Origin: Amphiura filiformis
Taxonomy: Eukaryota > Echinodermata > Ophiuroidea > Amphilepidida > Amphiuridae
Reading direction: 5' to 3'
Assembly (NCBI RefSeq): GCF_039555335.1
Contig: NC_092640.1
Location: 40,778,295-40,842,294 of the forward strand
Length of the DNA stretch: 64,000 bases
Shown here: piece after piece, positions 39,348 to 51,203 of the stretch
Position numbering within the stretch: the stretch's first letter is position 1
Layout: the number at the start of each line of letters is the position of its first letter
Translations under genes and position numbers: made by a program
The notes under the pieces: model-generated
Told to the model about the DNA's origin: nothing
The model's input: the letters and a program-made list of their open reading frames with translations, nothing else
The model's database searches: none

Positions 39348-40640
39348 TAAATGCAAAACCTCAGATAGTCATGCAAAAAATGGGCCCAATATTATAAAAC
39401 CTCGTAATAAATGTGCAAGTTTTGTCAAATTCTTTTTTGTGTGCAAACTTGAAGAAAATGTCCTTATGGGGCCTAGGCCTAATTAGGCCTAGACCTAGGC
39501 CTACATAGCTTATCTCTTGCTTTGAGCCTTTTAGTCCTAACTATAGGCCTAAACTGAATAAACGTCGTGTTGTAGGCCTAAATAATAAAATAACCAAAGT
39601 TATTCTCTAGTAAGGCCTGTCCCCGGGGGCCTGTCAATTTTCAACATTTTTTGTGCCTCGCAAATTGACAAAAATCGTCGTTGGCATAGGCGTAGATCCC
39701 GGGGGATGAGCGGATAAATCCCACCCCCATTTTTGCCAGGGGGAATGGTTCATACAATCATCCCCCACAACGCCTGTAGGCCTATGTGGGTTTTTGACCA
39801 AATTAACCTCATATTTGGCAATTTTAGTCCCCCAAAGTGCCATTATTTGCGCTTTGCGCGAGTGCATATATAGGCCTATGTCTCCAGTTAGCTAGTTGGG
39901 GAAAGGTGCTGTTTCATATTCCCACATATGCCTACAAGAAATGTTTCCACCCCCAGCCCCCCCCCCCCAATTCCCCATAACAAAAAGAAATCTAGGCCTA
40001 TAGGCTACTGGTCGTTGGAGCCCGTGGTAGCCGGAACTTTTTCAGAGGGTGTGCAAAGGAACCAAGACAAAGGGGGGGAACTCAAAAAAGGCCTAAAAAT
40101 CTTAAATAGCAGGGTGGCCAGCATCACACAAGGGAAGGGGCAAGAATTTTCACAGGGGTCAGCTGTCCCCCCCCCCCTGGCTACGCCACTAGTTGGGGCC
40201 CAATAGGCCTAACTTTGAACTTTTGAAATCAGGTTTAATTCCGCCTAACTTAGCGATAGGCGTATGACAAAACAGAATTAGGCCCTATAGGCCCCTTATA
40301 TGCCCTATAGTCTGGACAGCATACCCTTGAGTCGCATGCATAATGTAAATCAAACTTTCACTTGACTTTGTTTCTTTAAGGTGAAATTAAGTTTTAAAAA
40401 ACTTTGGGTGGCATTTTTTTTTCAAAATGGACAGAGGGTGTCAAGATGGCCGCCAGTTAAATATTCAACATGGTCCGATTTAATAATAGTTGTAAATAAT
40501 ACCCCAACTTTCCAGTTATTATTTGTAACGGGGAAGATTTTTAGGGTGATTTTCTATTTGTTCAACTTCTGGATCCAGGGACTTACTCGGGCGATAATAA
40601 ATGTCCAATCCCGTTACAGAAAATAAATAGACACGATGGA
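39348..40640. other. Intergenic stretch rich in AGGCCTA
   Basis: AGGCCTA or TAGGCCT occurs many times, most densely at 39471-39505. C and G homopolymers lie near 39958-39968 and 40171-40180. I find no gene here; the short open frames look accidental. Confidence 0.45.
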
Positions 40641-42560
40641 AAACTTGAAGATATACGCTGTTGTTAATGCTCTGGCTTTAATATATGATGATGTAATAAT
40701 AATGTAGAAACAATATGAAGATCGATACAATATAAATATATTTAATGAATATGATGACGATTGAATTGATGTTGACCAGTTGGAAGCTAAGATGGAAGAT
40801 TTGATGTTGATCAGTTGAATGCTTGGATGGAAGTCACAGGAAGTGAAGTAAAATTATCTGAGACAAGTTCATATGGGAAAAACACTTGAAAACCAACTTA
40901 AGTACCAAGTTTTAGTACCATCTCTGCAACAGCATAAATAATAACCTTAACTAAGCATTTACTTAATGACACATCTTAACAATACATAACATGATAAAGA
41001 GATAAAACTTTCTCATGAATAATTCATAAGTAGGTCACCTACACTCAATCTCAAGCTAAAACATAAGTGGCCATAAATTCCATCACACTTAACTAATTGG
41101 GATGACAATGCACACTCATATAAAAGGAATCAATTGCTAAAGTGCTCTTAAAACTTCTATGAATGGAAGACAATAAACAATGAAGACATAAATATTTGAA
41201 GTACTCATAAACTTGAGAATCAAAGGATGCCTACATTTTCATGATCAAAAGAGGTAAATGACCTTTTCAAATTAAAGATAAACCATGATCTATTAACATA
41301 ATTTCAAAGACAATGATGATTACGATGGAAAATAACTTAACTTGATGATTATGATCGACTAATTACACAACAGATAGAAACATAATTTGATATGAAACCA
41401 AAAACCTATATTAATTAAGAATGATACAATAAAAATAAACAAAATAATAAACATGGTAAATAATGATATTACCTTAAATCCTAACATTTCAAACCCTACC
41501 CTTATTATTAAGACCAACCATTCTGATGCCGGTTACATTCACCCCTGCTGCAGAGAAAATGACGTCTCGGCATTTTAAATGAAATTTGGAAAATGATAAT
41601 TTGAAGAATGTTGCAAATTTCAACAAAAACATAATGATTAAGATACACTATGACAACATATACTTAAGTGACGCAACTATCTCTTTTCAATTTAAAGTGC
41701 ATTTATGACTTGCTAATTTGGCATGGAATCCAAAAGGTACAATTTGCTGTAAATACCAAAGAATACGAAAGAATCAATAATCACACTTCCACTTTCATGA
41801 CTACATAAAAGAAACTTTTCATGATAAACCAATTAACACTTTGGATGGAAGAAATAAAACTTCACAATGTTATGAATGCAATGACTCATTTTAAATAAGC
41901 ATGATACACAAGACTAATTTGGAAGTAAATAAAGGCCTACATGTAGAATACATTTTTGAGATTCTACTTTTAATTTAGTCATGTGAAAATGACACAAATC
42001 CAAAAAGAAACAAGTGAATAACTTTGCATGTATACGATGGAAAACAAGCAAATTATAAGATGACAAGATAATTATGAACTTACTGAACTTAATATGGAGG
42101 ATACATAATTAACAAATCATTACTATTCCTGACAATGAAATCACGAACAAAATAGAACACATGATTGGTGGTTCTACAATAACTCTTTCATGTAGATGAC
42201 ATATCAATAAAATCAACATCATGATGATGAATGAGACATGGTACCATAAAATAATAAAACATTTGGTGAGTAACTATTTTGGAAAAAATGTGATGACATG
42301 TTGCGCAAATTAAGATCATCTTTTCCCGTGATCCTCATGACAAAAACATAATTAATAAAATATAGGTTTAATTTAGATAACCTACACTACTCAAATAAAA
42401 TAGTGAACCATAAAACTTCTAAAAACAATCCTAGCAAACCATGAACACAATGTTTAAGTTTCATAACTTAGGTCAGATCATATCAAATGACATGTTTAAA
42501 GAAAAATAAATTATGAGATAAATTGGTTGGCAAATTACTCAATCAGAAATATCGAACGAA
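40640..42560. other. A-rich strand-asymmetric block without genes
   Basis: For about 1.9 kb the plus strand is dominated by A (by eye near 45%), with far fewer T than the complement would predict. Words such as CATGAT, GATGATGA and ACATAAT recur. There are no long frames, microsatellites or inverted repeats. Origin unknown; it could be a worn retroelement. Confidence 0.4.
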
Positions 42561-42787
42561 AAGCAACACTTCCCGCTAAAATCTTTTTTTTTTTCATTAC
42601 TTACAATATTGTTGCAAATTTTATGTCATTAAAATGAAAGAGCACACGTCTTATATTGTCCATATATTTTATTCATTGCAATGAGCAATAGCCAATTCTC
42701 TTTAAATTGCAAATCTTGTGCAAAAAGTTACTATTTTCGCCTGTTTTTGTCATATACGGTTGTAAATTCAATGAACAATGACTTTGC

Positions 42788-43131
42788 TTAAGGGTACACG
42801 AGGTATTGTTGGTCGAAGGAGGTCGATTTTCATTATCTAAATTAATATATTATTGAAAAATAACACTTCGATGTTTTACAAACGTTCATTCTACAAATCA
42901 AATACTTTGAAAACCTCCTTGATTCATTGTTGAGTTATAAATGTATGTTTTAGAAAAGTGTTGTTGTTTCAGCCCTCTTTACAACATAACTCAAAAACCA
43001 GAGGACCTACTAGAATTCTTCTATACACTCGCTATGAAATGATCAATGCAATTTTTGCCAAAGCTCACTAGCATTCGTAAGATGCTGTGAACTACCAAAT
43101 CGCAACAGTTTAAAATAGTTGCTAACCTTAA
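42788..43131. repeat. Possible TTAA-bounded repeat
   Basis: TTAAGGGTACACGAGGTATT at 42788 opens a stretch that looks like a dispersed repeat, and TTAA recurs at 43128-43131. The two ends do not pair well, so a transposon call is tentative. Confidence 0.25.
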
Positions 43132-43260
43132 AGGGCGCCTAGAAACCCGGGCTTAGAAATTGATATGTATCAGAACGAGGATAAAAAGAGGAGGGTAATT
43201 TAAGGTCTACATTATATGTGATGCGTGCAATTTAGGCCGCCATATTATAATATAATAATA

Positions 43261-46200
43261 TTAGCCAACGCCTGCATAAACTGGACATGTTTCGCGCGCC
43301 TTTTTTACAACAGACCACTTGCATGCCTCCTCGTCAAAGATTCTTTCACAGTCGTCGTCAAATTTGGTCGGGTACGGTCTGAAATAAAAATTAATAGAAT
43401 AAAGAAATATTATATATTATAGTACTGGGATTGTAATTTGTTGTTTAAGATTTTTGTCACTATAAGCCAGTCGGGCCGGTAACTTTCAAAAGTTGTGGCA
43501 CCAATGAACAAACAATGAAATTGTTTGAATAAATTCATCAGGATCGGTAGAGTAAACTCAGTAACCAAAGTTCTTGATATCTGATCCAGAAATTGCACTT
43601 AGGGCCTACTTTGTGTACGTTTCAGCAACACTGTTGCCTTTGTCAACACTCGATGATGAGTGATTCCTACTGGCAACCGACGCTAGATGTATCTCCAGCG
43701 TAGGTCTTAGTGTTGCCAGTTGATTTTCAGTTCTAGAAACTCATAAAAAATGTGTGAGAGTTGATACATCGCTACTGCTCCGCTTGATTGTAGACCAAAG
43801 CTATGGCTCCGATATGTCGACGACATTCTTGAAGTTATTCAAAGAGATAGTGTTCAGCAGCTTACAGACCACATCAACCAAGTAGACAAGTCAGGCTCCA
43901 TCAAATTTACCTTTGAACAAGAATCGCAAGGTCAGCTTCCATTTCTGGACACCCAGTGAAGAAAGACGATGGAACATTGAAGTTGTTGGTCTATCGCAAG
44001 CCTACGCATACCGACCAATACCTCAAGTACCAGTCGCACATGCTTTACATCAGAAACTGGGGGTGATTCGCACGTTATACAACAGGAAGGACACCATCGT
44101 GACAGAAGAGGAGGAAAGGTTGAGGAGGAAAAGAAAATCCAGGAAGCGCTTCAAACATGCGGTTACCCTAAGTGGTCCTTTGAAAAAGTCAAAGACCAGA
44201 TGGAAGTGTCAAGCAAAAGACCGAGAAACCTGGTTTTACAAAAAACTATGACAATATGTCGTAGTTTTTGAAAAACCAGGTTTATCGGCCGAGAAATCTG
44301 GTTTTTCGCCGATAAACTTGGTTTTTCACTGATGGTTTTCAGTCGAAGTAAACCCTAATCATGAAAGGTTTACATTTTACGTTACTGAAAACTACCAAAT
44401 TTACTGAGGCATTAAATTAATAACGTGACGAATCCATGTATGGCCGTATAAAATTAATGTTTGGTTCTCGTCCAGAGGATTTTTATGAATGGATGAGGGA
44501 GGGAGTTTTTTTTTCCAATCCAATGTAAAATGAGTCAGTAGTTTTCGGTCTTTTCCAACAGTGCTGAGGAAACGATGAGGCCCGCGTTTTTCAATGTGAA
44601 ATTCTGAGGAATAAACCCCCTAGAGTACCATAAAAAGACCTGGAAGTGATCTTTAAAAAAAATTGAAAAATCTATAAAAAAAAATCAAAACAAATCTGAC
44701 AAATCCCAGAAATTGAGGAGGGAGGGGACGAGAACCAAAACATTAATTTTATACGGCTTATACGAGCTTACAGCGTTAATTCGAAAATAATGACCGTAAG
44801 TGAATTAGTGAAATCATAATTATTGTCACACATCTGCTTTTGCCTATAGTACGGTATTTGTTTACGTAATTTCATTAGTTTCGTGACATTCAGACTGCTC
44901 TCAAAAGAAACATTCAAGATCTTGAATCAATTTGAGAGAATGGACTAAGACAAGTTCTTCAAGATCCAAAGTCTTCAACTCCCAGCGATCATGCCGCTTG
45001 GGCAGAGCGGTGGAGTGATCGAGGCTGCGCAGTGAACATGGTGAAGCAAAATCATCTTCATAGCGGCAAAGCCGGCGGCAAGCAGCAGGAAAGTATGAAA
45101 TCATGCAGCATTACAGAAAAGTACAAGCGACATGCAGTATGAAGCCAGCATAATAAGGAGGCTATCATTTTCTTCGGGGGGCAAATATATTGGGGCATAA
45201 TTTTTGGAAAGAAAAATAGGGAGATCATAAAATTTTAAAATGTAGGGAGTCCCAAGAATACCACAGATAGTGTGTTTATTTTATTCAAAAAGACTGATTT
45301 CAATACAATTTTAGCCAGTTTAGGGGGCAAGGTGAATCGGTGGTGGGGGATCATAAAATTTTGTTCCCAAAATAGGGGGGGGGGTCGCAATTTTATTGAC
45401 GCCGACTTTTTGAAAACTTGGGACCCCCCCCCCTTCAGAAGAAAATGATAGCCCCATAAGTGCAATGTGGTACTTACGGGTGCAACCTTGGCAGCTCCAA
45501 TATCCATGATAGCATTTACAGTCCGTATAACAATTCTCCTTCTTTGTCTCTCCGTGGGTACACTCTGAAAAAAATAATTTGCTTTCTTAATATAATAGGA
45601 TCATCCTATACAGGGTGTATCAAAATGACTGGTACACATCGATATCATTATCCAGTACATCATGACAAACACTACCACGTCCAAATGTAGCATAACAGCC
45701 ATCTAATTTGTAGTGTGATCAACTGATCATCATTCGCCACTTGCACGGTTCCGCCATTATGCACTATATGCGGGAGAGCCTCGAACTGGCAGCATACATG
45801 AAAGGAAGAATTACGTAACCTTACACAGAATGTTATATGACTGGTTCAATTCCCATTCATGTATGCTGCCAGTTCGAGGCTCTCCCGCACATAGTGCATA
45901 ATGGCGGAACCGTGCAAGTGGCGAATAATGGTAATCAAAGGTCATAAAACTATACATTGTAGTCATTTCAAGAGGATCTAATGTTGAATTTGGAAGTAGC
46001 ATGTGTTTCATTTCTACAGAGCTGAAGCTTAGCATATGGGTAGTAGCAAAAAATGTATTTAAAATAAGCTCGTGTGCTTCGTGTTCTATAAAATGCCTGT
46101 GATATTTAATTTTTTTCTGGGAATACGTTAAGTAATTTATACACCTGGTATACGACTTACCGTCTCCGACAGGATCGTTGTAACTTATACGGCGGCCCCC

Positions 46201-48660
46201 GGCCCCGAAACATGCAGCCTGAGCTGCAACAGCGACGGACAGCACCAGTAAAAGAATTTTGAAGTCGATCCTCATGTTTGGTTTAAACTAGAGAGAAAAA
46301 AGAATGTTAGAATATAAGTTCGTCGCGTAGAAATAGTAATGTAACAGGATTAATTACCATAGCAATGGGTTTACAATACGTTTGAATGTCTGCCCCGCAC
46401 TCATCACTGCTCATCAACGGAGTATGTGTGTGTGCAATGATGGATTGACTACGATACCGCTCTTTCAAAGACGTAAAAGGTGCGAGTGATCAGCATGATG
46501 TGAAAGTTCTATAGAATTACGATCCAGGTCTTTATCCATGTTCTTTGATAATTTATGTGCAATGCAGAGGAACGGCTGTTAAGCTAGTGACCCGGTGCCT
46601 TGTGTCATTACACCTCAACTACCGCTCAACCATACGATCAGAAAAATACGGGAACTGCCACAGAAACCGTTGGCAGCTGGTGGCAAAATTTTCGCACCGC
46701 GTACGTCGAAGTTCGATTTTCAAAGGGTGAACTTTAGTAAGAATGACAAAAACGACTGGTAAGAAAGTCTACTAAATGACCTCAAAAGGTCGAGTCGTCT
46801 GTGAAATATAAAAATGGCGAAATTGCGACAAGAACTGGGAAGAACTGTCACCCTTGCGAGGGAAAATAAAGCTTAGCCAATGTCAACATGGTGTCATCGG
46901 TTAAAATATTTTTCTAACATATCAGACGAACACCACAGCTGTATGGGGTTTTTTTCATAATGTAATAGTAATGGAAATAAAAGAGCAAATGTTCGCCATT
47001 ATGTGCCAAAAAGGGTCGAAGGACAATTTTCCAGTTGTACAGGGGTCACACATTAAAGTAGCTCTGATTTTTATGAAACCTGTACCAACTTGTTTGTTCA
47101 GTCTGCCAGAAAAAGTTTTCACTATCTGTGATGTATAGTTAATATGTTATGTGCAAAAAAAAGTTTTAGGTCTATCGATTCTAATTGCAATTGTCCTGTT
47201 CAATAAGTTTATTATTTCTACCCAAGTAACTATACGTCACAGATAGTTATCTTTGTTTTTTCAATGCCTGAAGCTAGACAAACAATTTGATATAATAAGA
47301 TGCTGAAAAATTCTGTACGTCAGCGGCCTTTCGGAGCGTATCCAAAGAGTCTTCAAAAAACACAAAGTTGACACGGCTATGAAACCCCATCACCTTGCAC
47401 GGACAAACCATGTTATAGACCGGAGAGAATCTAAGATCCTTGAACAGGAACACGACAAAAGGTCTAGAAGCAATGGAAATAAGGAGACGGGGCACCAAGA
47501 CCCTAAACAGAGAGGAGGGCACATACCTCTTAAGTCATGTCTACGATCCACTAGGCCTACTGAAGTCTTCAAAAGAGACTAAGGAACACCGGAAACCACT
47601 CCTTGTTTGCCGGGAAAGTGGATCAGATAATTATCAGTCATACATGATGAAGTCCTCCGATGAGTAGGTCGAAATAATATTGTAGTAAGTATTCACTTGA
47701 TTTTATCGAACAAAATCCAAAATATTTAATTTGGTACAATTTTATGAAAATCGGAGCAACATTAGTATTTGACCCTTGTACAAATTGAAAATTGAACTTC
47801 GACACATTTTGGCACATAAGGACAGCCACAGGTCGTACATAAACTGAAGTTTCTGCTTTTGAACCACAAGTCTCTATTGATTACAACACAACGTCAACGG
47901 GTTGCTAGCAATACAGGTATATTCAAACTAAGCATGAACCAGTATCACGTACATGCACTACGAGGGCGAATTGCGTGATAATGTATTTAAAGTATTCGCT
48001 CTCGTAGTGCACGTTAGAATATGACCGTTGCTAGGTCAACTGGATCACGCTTTCTTTGTTACGAACCACTGATCGAAATGATCACAACACAAAGCCTATG
48101 CCATATCAAAATTCGGGACAGGTGTATGAACTAAGGCTTGGAGAAGTAACCAATATATGGTTACTAACGTGCACTACGACAGCGATAAGCATTCATAAAA
48201 CAATATGATAAAATTTTACAAGTTTGCAATGAAAGTCCTTCAGAGATAATTGTTTGAAAAGTGTTAACTTCAGAATTTGATTTCTCCCGGGTCTTCTACC
48301 CGAGGGTCACTTCTGCAACCATAATGGGTTGCTGCAACCATATTGGGCCGTAATACATAACCTTTACTAATGGTCCTTTAGGGTTACGGTTTAATAGGCT
48401 TAGCGGATTCCGCCCTTTTTGGTTGCAGAAAATAAATACGCTACCCGGCGAAAGCGGCGGGGCAACGTTACCCCTTTCCACACGTCATGCATCAACAGGC
48501 CTCGGCCTTTTCTAACAAACATAATAATAATTACCTGCATTCGTCTTCACTGCTGTTTTGGTTGATGTTGAGCAGCTTTGAGCAATCTCAGTAGGGCGGA
48601 GTATGAGATCTTGGACACAGCTGTTTTGGTTACGTTGTCTCAGCCAGGTGAAGTATGAGA
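43261..48660 (-). CDS. Beta-microseminoprotein (MSMB/PSP94)-like secreted protein
   Basis: MSMB-family proteins are small secreted ten-cysteine proteins; their biochemical role is uncertain. A non-coding exon (48535 to about 48660) ends at a GT donor. Coding exons are 46161-46275 (acceptor at 46288-46289), 45474-45564 and 43261-43378, giving 107 residues against 114 in human. Residues 1-20 are a signal peptide (MRIDFKILLLVLSVAVAAQA). The mature part has ten cysteines, in blocks ACFGAGGRR, PVGDGECTHG, NCYTDCKCYHGYWSCQGC, DDDCERIFDEEACKW and RETCPVYAG. Human MSMB has ten, with matching NCETCTCY and DNCQRIFKKEDCKY blocks and introns at the same places. The third exon is read to the second of two GT donors 4 nt apart; the first would break the frame. 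Introns hold MITEs and Penelope-like fragments. Confidence 0.87.
43600..44230 (+). mobile_element. Penelope-like retroelement fossil
   Basis: The plus strand carries reverse-transcriptase blocks typical of Penelope-like elements: LWLRYVDDILEVIQRD with the YVDD catalytic motif, SGSIKFTFEQESQGQLPFLD, and YRKPTHT. The sequence before it (43600-43790) has the GTTGCCTTTGTCAACACTCG word of the terminal region. The copy is broken in several places and incomplete. It lies in the last intron of the microseminoprotein-like gene, antisense to it. Confidence 0.8.
44220..44292. repeat. Hairpin CGAGAAACCTGG / CCAGGTTTATCGG
   Basis: GAAACCTGGTTTTACAAAAA is mirrored by TTTTTGAAAAACCAGGTTTA around a short loop. 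Related GATAAACTTGGTTTTTC words follow to 44330. Probably an element end; family unknown. Confidence 0.45.
44443..44757. mobile_element. MITE with GCCGTATAAAATTAATG ends, 315 bp
   Basis: GCCGTATAAAATTAATGTTT and its complement end the element, and the repeat continues through GGTTCTCGTCC, about 32 bp in all. No coding. Intronic in the microseminoprotein-like gene. Confidence 0.8.
45158..45455. mobile_element. MITE with GGCTATCATTTTCTTC ends, about 298 bp
   Basis: GGCTATCATTTTCTTCGGGG and CCCCTTCAGAAGAAAATGATAGCC mark the ends, with G and C homopolymers facing each other inside. It stops about 20 bp beyond the splice donor of the third exon of the microseminoprotein-like gene. Confidence 0.75.
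45609..45720 (+). mobile_element. Fragment of an ACAGGGTGT mariner-like end
   Basis: TACAGGGTGTATCAAAATGA resembles the terminal word seen at 14280. No matching opposite end was found. Intronic. Confidence 0.4.
45732..45926. mobile_element. Palindromic MITE, copy 3 of 3, most complete
   Basis: ATTCGCCACTTGCACGGTTC and its complement form the ends; the arms of about 70 bp pair with one or two mismatches. The loop holds GGTTCAATTCCCATTCATG. It lies in the second intron of the microseminoprotein-like gene. Confidence 0.9.
46293..47290. other. First intron of the microseminoprotein-like gene, proximal part
   Basis: No gene or intact element recognised. A CAGATAGTTAT word near 47130-47240 may belong to an old inverted repeat (TCTGTGATGTATAGTTA against TAACTATACGTCACAGA). 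Confidence 0.4.
47300..47667 (+). mobile_element. Penelope-like C-terminal fragment
   Basis: The plus strand shows the post-RT linker words YVSGLSERIQRVFKKHK and MKPHH, then NHVIDRRESKILEQEHDK and REEGTYLLSHVYDP, which belong to the C-terminal part of Penelope-like proteins. The endonuclease portion between them is largely absent and the fossil is broken. It may belong with the copy at 43600-44230 or be a separate insertion. Confidence 0.7.
47951..48185. repeat. GTGCACTACGA-type short repeats
   Basis: ATGCACTACGAGGGCGAAT and ATTCGCTCTCGTAGTGCACGT face each other at 47953-48016; a third copy GTGCACTACGACAGCGAT lies at 48169. Probably the ends of a small unidentified element. Confidence 0.45.
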
Positions 48661-48682
48661 TTTACGACACGATTTAGTTCTG

Positions 48683-48690
48683 CTTTTATA
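48683..48690 (-). promoter_or_regulatory. TATA box of the microseminoprotein-like gene
   Basis: TATAAAAG on the minus strand lies about 150 bp before the splice donor of the non-coding first exon, so transcription would start near 48660. Two short direct repeats built on CCAAAACAGC occur in the 5' UTR that follows. Confidence 0.6.
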
Positions 48691-49214
48691 CGTTTTCAGT
48701 CTTTACGTGAGTTCAGCAGAGTTCATGCGCCATATGTAAGGTGGTAAAATTTCAGTTTCAACATTATAGGATGTCCTTTGAACTGTCATGTGAAAGCGAA
48801 TATAATATCACAATTGCGGATAAAATTGGAACCTTAAACCTGATTATGGAAACAGATGTCAATGTAAGTCATTTTTGGTGGATTTGATACAACATTATTA
48901 CATAGTGATAACTGATCACAGCCTGACGGTTGCTGGGGCCATTTCCTATTCTTAAGAATGACCGACGTATTGTAAATGCCATCGTTTTCGGTTTTTGTCT
49001 TCTCTTGCTTAAATTTCAACGAATTTCTCCAATTTTGTTCAGATTAGGGTTGGTTTAATATAGGTGATGTATACTGTAAAATTTGTCCCAAACGATGTCC
49101 GAATTTGAAAGAAAATCACGAAATTGAATATCTGGCAGGGTAGTTTTAGTTTAGAAACCCGGGTCTCTCGCATTCGCAAAAATTCTGTATTAAACTATTC
49201 AAAAGTGTTCAAAC

Positions 49215-49315
49215 CATATTGGTACGCAGCCTTTTTTGTACTGAGAAAACAATCAAGCACATTTTCACAGAATGTAAAAAGGTGAAGCCTATCTGGGTTC
49301 AGCTCCAAACCGGGT
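49215..49315 (+). mobile_element. Short LINE 3' coding fragment
   Basis: LFCTEKTIKHIFTECKKVKP then IWVQL matches the style of the C-terminal zinc-knuckle of L1/Tx1-type LINEs (C..E.TI.H.F.EC..V...W). The fragment runs directly into the pentanucleotide array at 49317. Confidence 0.45.
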
Positions 49316-49316
49316 T

Positions 49317-49720
49317 CTTATCTTATCTTATCTTATCTTATCTTATCTTATCTTATCTTATCTTATCTTACCTTTCAATACCTTACCTTACCTTACCTTA
49401 CCTGACCTTACCTTACCTGACCTGACCTGACCTTAAGCTTACCTTACCTGACCTTACCTTACCTGACCTGACCTGACCTGACTTTACCTTACCTTACCTT
49501 ACCTTATCTTACATTTCAATACCGTACCTTACCTTACCTTACCTTATCTTACCTTTCAATACCTTTCAATACCTTACCTTATCTTACCTTACCTGACCTT
49601 AAATGTTATCTTATCTTATCTTATCTTATCTTTCAATACCTTACTTTACCTTACCTTACCTTACCTTACCTTACCTTATCTTACCTTTCAATACCTTTCA
49701 ATACCTTACCTTAAATGTTA
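49317..49720. repeat. CTTAT / CTTAC / CTGAC pentanucleotide array
   Basis: The array begins as about ten CTTAT units and moves through CTTAC, CTGAC and CTTTCAATAC variants, with block repeats such as CTTTCAATACCTTAC returning several times. It is about 400 bp long and grades from pure to variant units. Confidence 0.95.
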
Positions 49721-49729
49721 TACTTTTTG

Positions 49730-51203
49730 GGAAAGACCTAACAAAGGTAATTATTATGATTATGCAATAAATTTGATACTTATCTTAACCAAATTTTATA
49801 TTTATAGGAGAAGATGTCAAAATCACCGCTCTCCCTTTTTCCTCTTCAAAAGATATCGACAATTATCACAATCTGGAAAGACTTGTATATCTAAAAGACT
49901 TTAACTACCATCTTTATCAACGTAAATGGCAGGTGTTTATGAAAAGCCTATTTTTTTCACATTATTATTTTCTGAAATGTGCTGCAATAAACTGGTTTTT
50001 TTTCTATGTTATTAAAAACCCGGCAGAGTAAAGATTTGTAGTATGTTTAATGAAAAGCTATGAAAATGAGACTATAATTTGCCAGAAAAAATAGTATTGA
50101 AAACCAAATATGTGTAATCAGTACTGATGACTAGCACTGTGAATCAGTAGGCTAATACGCAAACAAACCGGAAGGATCGTACATTAAAACACCAATTATT
50201 AGCGTTGAACTACAGAATCACAGAATTTAGTTTCTATGAGCTAAAATTAAATATAAGAGGTTCCAAGTTCTCTGGCTGAATTGTTTAGTTTTTGTCACAG
50301 CCCTTTTCTCTTTTTCATGGACAGCTGAGATTAAAAATTACGTAAAATATGAGCAGGAAAGTTTAAATCAGCATGACACACCGACATCGCCCGGTTAATA
50401 ATTACATTATACAACCAGAGACACTGAAATGAATACACGGGATCGATACACGTAAATGTGCTATGCACGATTGATATTCAGACGATAAATCTTTGGATAC
50501 CGGGGTGGAAAATGATGAATATCTCCCATAAAGAAACCAGATGTGGTTCCTTGCACTTGAATATATATTTTGAACAGATATGATAGTCGTTAGTTTGCGT
50601 CATGAGAGAGTAGCTTGCGTCTTGAGCTGAAAAAGTGACCAAAATTCAAGATTGGCGAATGTATGCTCGCTGACCGTACAGAGGTCAGTCACAGGCCAAT
50701 GTCATTAGCCTTAGTCGGATGTCCTTCAGCCCACTATGCATTTAAAAACTATTAAACAGGTGGAAAAACAATGGCCATGCGTGGCTGTGGATTCAACCTA
50801 CCATGGCATTTTCTGCCATGAAGATATCGGGGCGATGACACTGTACATGATGGCATATGGAACTGTATTCATTTTAAAGAAAAGTTGAACACTGATGGCG
50901 CTATTTATGGTAAATCTTGTTTGCATCTTTACAAAGGGTAGATACTTGTATAATGGCATTTAAAAAAAAAACCCATAAAAATGAGTAACATATAGAAAAG
51001 AAAATTTTCATACTTCTTTTTATCATCAAATGAAAGGAATAAGTCATATTTTTGGGGTGAATTATATTTAACATATATGTAAATAGCGCCCTCAATTTGC
51101 ACACAAATATGCAGTTTATAGCATAGGAATTACCACAAAAACGCAGAAAAGATGAAAAATATGATAAAGAAAAGAAAATCCAAGTTAAAAATAGCTAAAC
51201 AAA
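49730..51203. other. Intergenic sequence, nothing recognised
   Basis: AT-rich, with no open frame over 70 codons, no clear inverted repeats and no RNA gene found by eye. Confidence 0.4.

Noticed and set aside
44901-45104. A possible further exon or Penelope-like piece
   Set aside because: Neither strand gives a convincing protein match or splice sites in phase.
45838-45860. GGTTCAATTCCC as a tRNA B-box, suggesting a tRNA or SINE
   Set aside because: No A-box or cloverleaf is present and the word lies in the loop of a palindromic MITE.
45811-46275. Reading the microseminoprotein signal-peptide exon on as a 154-residue protein
   Set aside because: The frame runs past a good GTAAGT donor and ends inside a MITE; the spliced form restores the ten-cysteine family pattern.
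49317-49720. CRISPR-like regular repeats
   Set aside because: Units are 5 bp without unique spacers; this is a microsatellite in an animal genome.
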